A DNA stretch of 5,328 nt from an uncultured Clostridia bacterium (GTDB taxonomy: Bacteria > Bacillota > Clostridia > Christensenellales > UBA1242): NCBI GenBank assembly GCA_944372715.1, contig CALVZZ010000038.1, positions 1 through 5,328 on the forward strand, written 5' to 3'. The position numbers were made by a program, and so were the translations under genes. Shown here piece after piece: positions 1 to 5,328 of this stretch (the stretch's first letter is position 1; every line of letters begins with the position of its first letter). Below the pieces are notes generated by a model that made no database searches, had not been told where the DNA came from, and saw only the letters and a program-made list of their open reading frames with translations.

Positions 1-929
1 TCTTTTTCTGGATAATATTCTATTTCTGTAATTTTAGATTTTTTCACTCCAATTTTTCCCAAGGAAACATTTTTTGATAATAAATTTTTGTTTTCAAAGT
101 TAGCAAATCCAAAATTTAATAAACTTGCACTTTCATTAAATCTTTCTTGACCTGTTTTTGCTCCAATTACAACACTAATTAATCTCATATTAGATCGGAG
201 AGCAGAGGCACACAAACAGTATCCTGCTTCATCAGTTGATCCTGTTTTTCCAGCATCGCAACCACTATAATATCTTGTTAACTTGTTCGTGTTTACAAGT
301 TCTGTTTTTCTTCCAGAAGGATGTATTAATTCATCCATCCAAATTGTACTATATTTAAAATACAAATCGTGTTTTAACAGTTCTTTCATTAATAAAGCAA
401 CATCTCTTGCAGTAGAGTATTGATTAGGTTCTGGAAGTCCTGTACAATTTGAATATAGAGTGTTTGTCATTCCAAGCTCTTTTGCTCTTTGATTCATCTT
501 ATTTACAAATGTAGATTCTGATCCAGATATGTGTTCTGCCAATGCTACACTAGCATCATTTGCAGAAGCCATTATAACACTTTTAATTAATTGTTCAGCT
601 GTATATGAAACATAGGGATCAATAAAAACTTGTGAACCACCCATTCCAGAAGCATTTTCAGTTGTTGTTATTTTAGTTTCAAGTGTTAAATTACCATTAT
701 CCATCTCTTCAAATGTAAGAAGCAAGGTCATAATTTTGACCATACTTGCGATTGGTAGTTTTTCATCTGCATTATTTTCTTCTAATATTTCACCTGAATT
801 ATAGTCAATTAATATGCAAGATTTAGCATTTACTTCATAAGCATTTGCAGTATTTGATTGAATAGTACTACCAATGGGTACTATGCAAAAACATAACACA
901 CAACATATAGATATCAAAAACTTTTTCAC
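1..929 (-). CDS. dacF: D-alanyl-D-alanine carboxypeptidase, DacF type (3' end cut by window edge)
   Basis: This is a penicillin-binding-protein-type serine carboxypeptidase (peptidase family S11) that removes the terminal D-Ala from peptidoglycan stem peptides outside the cytoplasmic membrane. The visible 309 residues begin with a signal peptide: KK, then a hydrophobic stretch rich in Cys (C9, C10, C13, C15), with probable cleavage after ANA at residue 30. All three active-site motifs are present: SxxK (S62-MV-K65, in ASMVKIMT), SxN (S122-A-N124) and KTG (K228-T-G230, in DAGKTGST). The C-terminal beta domain begins near residue 280 and is cut by the edge. Relatives of about 380-400 residues suggest that 70-90 residues are missing, including any membrane-anchoring helix. 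The start is GTG at 929, chosen for the strong GAGGTGA ribosome site and the signal peptide. It lies 60 bases after the phosphorylase gene on the same strand, the order seen for pupG-dacF in B. subtilis, which supports DacF over DacA or DacB. Family assignment is certain; the DacF subtype is inferred from context. Confidence 0.93.
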   Translation of the reverse strand, partial: MKKFLISICCVLCFCIVPIGSTIQSNTANAYEVNAKSCILIDYNSGEILEENNADEKLPIASMVKIMTLLLTFEEMDNGNLTLETKITTTENASGMGGSQVFIDPYVSYTAEQLIKSVIMASANDASVALAEHISGSESTFVNKMNQRAKELGMTNTLYSNCTGLPEPNQYSTARDVALLMKELLKHDLYFKYSTIWMDELIHPSGRKTELVNTNKLTRYYSGCDAGKTGSTDEAGYCLCASALRSNMRLISVVIGAKTGQERFNESASLLNFGFANFENKNLLSKNVSLGKIGVKKSKITEIEYYPEK

Positions 930-932
930 AAA

Positions 933-939
933 TCACCTC
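933..939 (-). promoter_or_regulatory. Ribosome binding site of dacF
   Basis: On the minus strand GAGGTGA ends 3 bases before the GTG codon at 929, with 6 bases between GAGG and the start codon. It is a near-perfect Shine-Dalgarno match and decides the GTG start. It is the only clear one in the window. Confidence 0.85.
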
Positions 940-989
940 AAACCTTTTTATTTCAGTGTTAGTTTTTGATAATTTACATTTTTTATACA

Positions 990-1775
990 TCAAAGTTTAA
1001 CTGTATTAATTATTTCTGCAAACAGCTCACCTATCTTTTTTGACATCTTCTTGCCATTTGTTAAAACTTCTTCGTGAGTAATTGGAGCTTTTGCCAAATC
1101 ACTTGCTTTATTTGTAACACCAGCAAGTAACAAAACTTTAATATTTAAAGAGTGAGCTAAAATGACATCTAATGCTGAACTCATTGAAACAGTATCAACC
1201 CCAATTTTTCTTAGCATTTTTATTTCAGCAGGAGTTTCATATGTTGGTCCTATCAACTGACAGTGTACTCCTGTTTTTAATTCAATTCCCATTTTTTTAC
1301 TTATCACTGTTGCCAGCTTTATAATATTTTTATCATATGCATTTTTCATATCTAAAAAGTTTATTGGATTTTGTCCTATTAATGGATTTTGTCCGGTTAA
1401 ATTGATATGGTCATTAATTAACACCAAATCAGTTGGATTTAGTGTGTTGTTAACAGCGCCAACTGCTGTTGTCATTAATATTAATTTAACTCCTAATTTA
1501 GATAAAATAAAATATAGTTTTCTTATCTCTTCCAAGCTCCCACTTTCATAAAAATGCAGTCTATTAAATATTAAAATTCTTTTGTTGTTATAATCTCCAA
1601 AAATAAACTTCCTACTGTGACCCGAAACATTTACATAATTCAGCCCAAGCTTTTCATATTCTATTTCATTTACATTTGTTAGCTTTGGCATAGCTTCACT
1701 AAACCCAGAACCTAAAACAATCGCTATTTCTGCCCTATCATTAATTTTCTTTACAATCTTATCTACTTTATCCAT
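990..1775 (-). CDS. punA: Purine nucleoside phosphorylase (PNP/MTAP family, trimeric type)
   Basis: This cytoplasmic purine salvage enzyme splits purine (deoxy)nucleosides with phosphate into free base and (deoxy)ribose 1-phosphate. Numbering from an in-frame TTG at 1793, the visible motifs are GSG (28-30, phosphate), H59, R78 and H80 (in NRLHFYE), DHINLTGQNPL (128-138), GPTYETPAE with E186 (base), M204-S205, N228 (in VTN) and H240 (in THEEVL). The spacing E186-M204-N228 matches E201-M219-N243 of human PNP, so the active site seems intact. It is divergent elsewhere: the usual TNAAGGLN loop reads TTAVGAVN, GMST reads SMSS, and the loop after GQNPL is short. I chose ATG at 1775 (261 residues); TTG at 1793 adds six residues, and neither has a Shine-Dalgarno sequence. 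It is probably co-transcribed with dacF downstream, as for pupG-dacF in B. subtilis. Exact substrate preference cannot be read from the sequence. Confidence 0.9.
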   Translation of the reverse strand: MDKVDKIVKKINDRAEIAIVLGSGFSEAMPKLTNVNEIEYEKLGLNYVNVSGHSRKFIFGDYNNKRILIFNRLHFYESGSLEEIRKLYFILSKLGVKLILMTTAVGAVNNTLNPTDLVLINDHINLTGQNPLIGQNPINFLDMKNAYDKNIIKLATVISKKMGIELKTGVHCQLIGPTYETPAEIKMLRKIGVDTVSMSSALDVILAHSLNIKVLLLAGVTNKASDLAKAPITHEEVLTNGKKMSKKIGELFAEIINTVKL

Positions 1776-1871
1776 ATTATCTATATAACACAAATTTTAA
1801 TTTAAACAAAACAAATGCAATATGTTTTTTTCACAAGTTCTTTTTATGTAATTTGTCGAATAAAATAGATT
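1776..1871. other. Divergent intergenic region between punA and the spoIIM-like gene
   Basis: This stretch of just under 100 very AT-rich bases must hold the start signals for two divergent genes. I find no convincing -35/-10 pair on either strand. On the minus strand, TTGTTT and TATATA lie 16 bases apart before punA, but the -10 would sit only 6 bases from the ATG, so the match is weak. The one distinctive element is a Spo0A-box-like heptamer at 1854-1860, listed separately. No hairpin or riboswitch-like structure is evident. Confidence 0.5.
1852..1860 (+). promoter_or_regulatory. Candidate Spo0A box
   Basis: The sequence TTTGTCGAA contains TGTCGAA, the core of the binding site of the sporulation regulator Spo0A. 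It ends 11 bases before the GTG start of the spoIIM-like gene. I noticed no other copy of the heptamer in the window. A single short match in AT-rich DNA can arise by chance, and the position close to the start codon would fit repression or a regulated leader better than classical activation. Confidence 0.3.
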
Positions 1872-2489
1872 GTGCAAACTTATAGTCGATTAAATAAAAT
1901 ATCTAATATCAAATATAATTTAACAGGATTTTTTAGATTTAACAAAATCAAGATTCTTGTTTTAATTTTTATTGCTGTTTTAGGAATCTTTACTGGCATT
2001 TTTACAGCAACAAAAAGTGGTATAAACATTACAAATTTTCAAGGTTATAATCTTTATATTTATGCAGATGGTAGTGTTTTTAGTTTTGATGTCTTTTTTT
2101 ATAGAATGTTATCTCATATTACAGTATTAGTTATTATTTCAATTTCTTCATATTCAATATTTTTGTTACCTTTATCATACATACTATTTTTTTATAGAGC
2201 ATATCTTATAGGATTAAATTGTACATTTTTAATAATTTTGTTTGGCTTTTCTGGTATATTTACTAGTGTTATAATTATAATTCCTTGTCAAATAATTATA
2301 ACATTTATCTTTATAATCTATTTTTGTTTAATGATAAATAGAGCTGTTGAGAAAAAACGATTTGGAATTTGTAACAAACCAAAGTTTATAAATATTTTTT
2401 TGATTACATTGTTAATATTAACTCTATTAAATTTTATTGAAACAATGTTGCTTATTTTATTAAACGCAAGAACAATTTTTGTTATTTGA
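1872..2489 (+). CDS. spoIIM: Polytopic membrane protein, SpoIIM-like (stage II sporulation protein M)
   Basis: This 205-residue, very hydrophobic protein (rich in Ile, Phe, Leu) has about five membrane segments, near residues 27-47, 81-100, 102-125, 128-155 and 172-197. SpoIIM of B. subtilis is about 215 residues with five segments; with SpoIID and SpoIIP it forms the mother-cell complex that drives engulfment of the forespore. Family-like features are FFYRMLSHIT before segment two, LP at 99-100, FYRAYLIGLN (107-116), GFSG (125-128), an IIP turn at 136-138 and a Glu (E190) in the last segment. Similarity is at the level of pattern rather than strong identity. The start is GTG at 1872; the frame is closed by TAG at 1866-1868, the next in-frame Met is residue 79, and there is no clear Shine-Dalgarno sequence. 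It lies opposite to all its neighbours and overlaps the spoIVB end by 8 bases. Its place beside spoIVB and punA-dacF supports the SpoIIM call; otherwise it would be an unassigned sporulation-associated membrane protein. Confidence 0.6.
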   Translation: MQTYSRLNKISNIKYNLTGFFRFNKIKILVLIFIAVLGIFTGIFTATKSGINITNFQGYNLYIYADGSVFSFDVFFYRMLSHITVLVIISISSYSIFLLPLSYILFFYRAYLIGLNCTFLIILFGFSGIFTSVIIIIPCQIIITFIFIIYFCLMINRAVEKKRFGICNKPKFINIFLITLLILTLLNFIETMLLILLNARTIFVI

Positions 2490-3705
2490 CATTTTCCAAC
2501 ATCCAATCAACATAAACAGCATATCCTTTTGTTGGATCAGACAAAAATACGTGAGTAACTGCTCCTATTAACTTTCCATCTTGGATAATTGGACTTCCAC
2601 TCATTCCTTGAACAATTCCACCTGTCAATTCTAACAACCTTGAATCAGTAACTCTAATTACCATACTTTTATCACTTGACTTGGGTTGATAAGAAGTTTT
2701 TATAATTTCTATATCATATTCTTCTGGCACACCACTTACAGAACTAATCAACTTTGCTTTTCCTGGTTTTACACTCATTCTGCTACCTATTGGAACAATT
2801 CTGTTGTTGTCCATAAGCCCATCAAAATTTGTAACTTCACCATAAACTCCATAATCACAATTTATGTCAACTGTGCCTTTGTAATTATTCCCCTGCATAA
2901 ACAAACACCTTAACTCTCCTGGCTTACCTCTTTCACCCTTAGTGATACCTATTAAACTACATTTATAAATTTTACCATCAGATACAGGAACTTCTACACC
3001 TGTTTCAAAATCAGTAATAGAATGTCCAAGAGCTCCAAATCTATTGTTATCTGCGTTTATAAAAGTCAAGGTCCCAACACCTGATGCATCATCTCTAACC
3101 CAAAGTCCTAATTTATAAGAATCAGCTGATACATCTAATTCAGGCACCAACTCAACAATTACTTCTTTTTCATCTCTGAGTAAAGTTAATTCCACTCTTT
3201 CACCATTACAATCTTTTAATAATTCTGGAATATTATCAACACTGTCAATGACAATCCCATTTATCTTATATAAAATATCACCCGATTTAATTGATTTATT
3301 TTTTAATGTTGTTACAAAACCGTCATCAGTTTGTATTGTACTTTCTCCTATTACAATTGCACCTTTTGTTTTTAATGAAAAACCAAGTGGAATTCCCCCA
3401 ACATAAACTTCAACGCCATTAGATATTTCTGCATTTAATGTTTTTATTGGAATAATTCCAAACAACTTAAATGTGAGTTTTGTTTTAGTCTGTTTTTCCC
3501 CATTAACACTTACATTTTCCTTATAAACATCAGCAGAAACATATTTTCCAAACATATTCTTTTCATTAATGTTTGAAATTTCATCATAAGTAACTATTAT
3601 GTCATCTGGCAATGATAAAATATTGCTAAACTGAACATTTGATGCTATCAAAACAAATAAAATTGCAAACAAGATACCTGTTAACTTTAATAAAATTTTT
3701 TTCAT
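2482..3705 (-). CDS. spoIVB: SpoIVB serine peptidase (stage IV sporulation protein B)
   Basis: SpoIVB is the forespore protease (peptidase family S55) that crosses into the intermembrane space and triggers pro-sigma-K processing in the mother cell by cleaving SpoIVFA, thereby releasing SpoIVFB. The 407 residues show an N-terminal membrane anchor (about 5-23), a degenerate PDZ domain (about 105-190, with KSGDILYKING at 140-150) and the S55 peptidase domain (about 195-407). The catalytic triad is visible as H228 (ALGHSITD), D354 (VTDSRLLEL) and S369 (GMSGSPI). The Asp-Ser distance of 15 equals that of B. subtilis (D363, S378) and the His-Asp distance is within one residue. The end GAVTHVFLSDPTKGYAVYV is typical of the family; the tail stops sooner than in B. 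subtilis (about 425 residues). The start ATG at 3705 gives the expected MKK-hydrophobic N-terminus but has no Shine-Dalgarno sequence. It follows recN by 56 bases, the order usual in Firmicutes, but a terminator lies between them, so it probably has its own late forespore (sigma-G type) promoter. Confidence 0.96.
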   Translation of the reverse strand: MKKILLKLTGILFAILFVLIASNVQFSNILSLPDDIIVTYDEISNINEKNMFGKYVSADVYKENVSVNGEKQTKTKLTFKLFGIIPIKTLNAEISNGVEVYVGGIPLGFSLKTKGAIVIGESTIQTDDGFVTTLKNKSIKSGDILYKINGIVIDSVDNIPELLKDCNGERVELTLLRDEKEVIVELVPELDVSADSYKLGLWVRDDASGVGTLTFINADNNRFGALGHSITDFETGVEVPVSDGKIYKCSLIGITKGERGKPGELRCLFMQGNNYKGTVDINCDYGVYGEVTNFDGLMDNNRIVPIGSRMSVKPGKAKLISSVSGVPEEYDIEIIKTSYQPKSSDKSMVIRVTDSRLLELTGGIVQGMSGSPIIQDGKLIGAVTHVFLSDPTKGYAVYVDWMLENVK

Positions 3706-3740
3706 AAAATTAGAGTTTGCAAATTTTTAAATAATATTAC

Positions 3741-3772
3741 AAAATAAAAAAGCATAAATCCTTATGCTTTTT
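3741..3772 (-). terminator. Intrinsic terminator of recN, containing its stop codon
   Basis: A perfect inverted repeat has arms at 3747-3757 and 3762-3772 (AAAAAGCATAA and its complement, 11 bases each) with a 4-base loop. On the minus strand it is followed by a T-rich run (TTTTTTATTTT across 3741-3751). The first arm, read in the recN direction, holds its last codons and the TAA stop. The stem has only two G-C pairs, as is common in AT-rich genomes. On the plus strand it also ends in five T, so it could work in both directions. Confidence 0.8.
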
Positions 3773-5328
3773 CTATTTTCATTTTAAATTCTTCACTTTT
3801 ATTTTTTAATTCTTTTGCGTGAGCAATAGATAATTCTGTTTTGTAATCACCACCAGAAAGTTGTGCAATATGTTCATATATTTTATCATTCAATAATTTT
3901 TCAACTTTTGTTTCTGTTGTGTTATTATGTGTTTCTTTTTTCACAAAAATATATTCATCAGCCATAGCAGATACTTGTGGTAAATGGGTTATGCAAATAA
4001 CTTGAAAATTTTTACTTAATGTTGCTAATTTTTCTGCAACTGCATTTCCAATTACACCACTAATTCCAGAGTCAACCTCATCGAAAACTAGTGTTTCCAC
4101 CCCATCTTTATCGGCTAATATATTTTTCATTGCAAGCATAAATCTGCTCATTTCCCCACCTGAAATTATTTTGGAAAGTGGTTTTAATTCTTGACCAGCA
4201 TTTGCTGAAAACAAAAATTCAATATTATCAAAGCCCTGTTTGTTGATGTTGTCATCAAAATGTGAAGGCATTTCGTTAAATGATACTAAAAATCTTGCAT
4301 TTTTCATACCTAAATCAGCAAGTTCATTGCATATCTTTTCTTCAATTTCTTTACTTATAGACCTTCTGTTTAAAGATAATTTTTTTGAAATTTCATATGC
4401 TTTTAATTTTAATTGTTCCTCCTTTAAAGACAACTCCTGTAATGTTGATTCGGCATTTTCTAAAATCTCAAGTTGTGTTTTAGCAGATTGTAAATATTTT
4501 TGTATATCGTTAAATGTTGGTCCATATTTCCTTTTTAAATTTTTAATATGATCTAGCCTGTTATAAATTTCATTAATCTTGTTTTCATCAAAAATCAAGT
4601 TTGCAGATATATTTTTTATTTCTTCTGTTATATCTTCTATTTCATACAATGAACTGTTTAATCTTTCTTTATAATCTGAAAATTCTTGACCGAATTCTGA
4701 CAAATTTTGTAGATTATGTATATTATTGCTTATAGTTCTTATAACACCATTTGAGGAATCAAAATTAGATATAAACTGTTTTAATATTTCAGAAATTTTT
4801 TCTGAGTTTGTATATGTTTTTAATTCATTTTCTAGCAATTCATCTTCGTTTTCTTTTAATTTAGCATTTTCAATTTCTGAAATTTGGTAATTTAATAAGT
4901 CAATTGTTCTTTCTCTATTTTCAAAATTACCGCCAATTTCATTTTTTTGACTTTGTATATCTTTAAGTTCATTAAGAATATTATTCAACGCAATTTTATC
5001 GTTTGTAAACAAACTTGTGTTATAGCTTTCAAGTAAAGATATGTGATTTTTAGCTCTTAAAAGGATTTGGTTTTCGTGCTGTCCATAAAAATCAACTAAA
5101 TTAGAAGTTAATTGTTTGAAAATGTTTAATGGGACTTGCATACCATTAATTCTATTCTCAGATTTTCCGTCAGAATAAAAAGTTCTGGACAAAAACAAAA
5201 CACCATCATCTTCAAATCCTAAATCAGTTATAGTACTACTAATTTGTTTATTGTAATTAACAAAAGAAGCTTCTACTCTCATAAAATCTTCCCCTGTTCT
5301 TATTGAAGTCTTGTTGGCTTTTTCTCCT
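3762..5328 (-). CDS. recN: DNA repair protein RecN (5' end cut by window edge)
   Basis: RecN is an SMC-like ATPase recruited to double-strand breaks, where it helps gather ends for recombination. The visible part is 521 residues. The Met codon at 5282 is internal: the frame stays open to the edge and its 15 upstream codons (GEKANKTSIRTGEDF) match the RecN region after Walker A. About 50 residues, including Walker A (GxxGxGKS), lie beyond the edge. Numbering visible residues from 5327: Q-loop-type GQHENQ (82-87), a Glu/Lys/Asn-rich coiled coil (about 110-330), the ABC signature SGGEMSR (389-395), Walker B and D-loop LVFDEVDSGISG (413-424) and H-loop ITHLPQ (446-451, H448). The C-terminus AQLSGG...TELSIAHAKEL is typical. 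Total length would be near 570, normal for the family. It lies upstream of spoIVB in the order common in Firmicutes. The promoter, including any LexA box, is outside the window. Confidence 0.97.
   Translation of the reverse strand, partial: GEKANKTSIRTGEDFMRVEASFVNYNKQISSTITDLGFEDDGVLFLSRTFYSDGKSENRINGMQVPLNIFKQLTSNLVDFYGQHENQILLRAKNHISLLESYNTSLFTNDKIALNNILNELKDIQSQKNEIGGNFENRERTIDLLNYQISEIENAKLKENEDELLENELKTYTNSEKISEILKQFISNFDSSNGVIRTISNNIHNLQNLSEFGQEFSDYKERLNSSLYEIEDITEEIKNISANLIFDENKINEIYNRLDHIKNLKRKYGPTFNDIQKYLQSAKTQLEILENAESTLQELSLKEEQLKLKAYEISKKLSLNRRSISKEIEEKICNELADLGMKNARFLVSFNEMPSHFDDNINKQGFDNIEFLFSANAGQELKPLSKIISGGEMSRFMLAMKNILADKDGVETLVFDEVDSGISGVIGNAVAEKLATLSKNFQVICITHLPQVSAMADEYIFVKKETHNNTTETKVEKLLNDKIYEHIAQLSGGDYKTELSIAHAKELKNKSEEFKMKIEKA

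Noticed and set aside
960..990. Possible sigma-F promoter before dacF (GTATA at 983-987 on the minus strand matches the -35)
   Set aside because: No GG-containing -10 element lies at the required spacing, so the -35 match alone is not evidence.
2471..2483. Small inverted repeat AACAA-TTT-TTGTT at the convergent gene ends as a bidirectional terminator
   Set aside because: Five-base, nearly all A-T arms with a 3-base loop would not form a stable hairpin and no T-run follows clearly.
2318..2506. Minus-strand open frame of 62 codons antisense to the SpoIIM-like gene
   Set aside because: It lies wholly across the SpoIIM-like gene and the spoIVB end, has low complexity and no ribosome site; a shadow of AT-rich coding DNA.
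2686..2913. Plus-strand open frame of 75 codons inside spoIVB
   Set aside because: It is antisense to the well-conserved peptidase domain and shows no recognisable domain or ribosome site.
3706..3746. Possible sigma-G promoter before spoIVB (GTAATA and CAAACTC on the minus strand)
   Set aside because: The spacing is 15 rather than 17-18 bases, the matches are partial and the -10 would sit 7 bases from the ATG; too weak to call.
4240..4551. Plus-strand open frame of 103 codons inside recN
   Set aside because: It is antisense to the recN coiled-coil and C-terminal lobe coding sequence and its composition mirrors it; no independent evidence.
1..5328. A hidden novel system (defence, mobile element or RNA element)
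   Set aside because: Every gene fits a core housekeeping or sporulation family and the gaps are too short and featureless to hold an additional system.

Overview
The window is strongly AT-rich (around 30% GC by eye) and carries genes specific to endospore formation, so it most likely comes from a spore-forming Firmicute of the class Clostridia, probably an uncultured or divergent lineage. There are five protein genes and almost no spare DNA. I see no RNA genes, mobile elements or CRISPR arrays, and no gene-free stretch is longer than about 100 bases.

Reading down from the right edge on the minus strand: recN (DNA repair ATPase, cut by the right edge so that its start and Walker A are missing), an intrinsic terminator that contains the recN stop codon, then spoIVB (forespore signalling serine protease). 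Next, on the plus strand, lies a small membrane protein gene that looks like spoIIM (engulfment). It runs tail to tail into spoIVB with an 8-base overlap. A short divergent intergenic region (about 1776-1871) separates it from a minus-strand pair: a purine nucleoside phosphorylase gene and a dacF-type D-alanyl-D-alanine carboxypeptidase gene, the latter cut by the left edge.

In Bacillus subtilis, recN-spoIVB-spo0A and spoIIM-xerD-drm-pupG-dacF-spoIIA are two separate chromosomal clusters. Here remnants of both sit side by side: spo0A, xerD and the phosphopentomutase gene are absent between them, and the spoIIM-like gene is inverted. The genes would act at different times and in different cells of the sporangium: SpoIIM in the mother cell during engulfment, SpoIVB in the forespore as the signal that activates sigma-K in the mother cell, and DacF in trimming peptidoglycan stem peptides. 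RecN and the phosphorylase are housekeeping genes.

I do not see a previously undescribed system. The points worth a second look are the compacted, rearranged sporulation neighbourhood, a Spo0A-box-like site just upstream of the spoIIM-like gene, the lack of Shine-Dalgarno sequences before three of the four visible starts, and a divergent phosphorylase with a duplicated six-residue motif.
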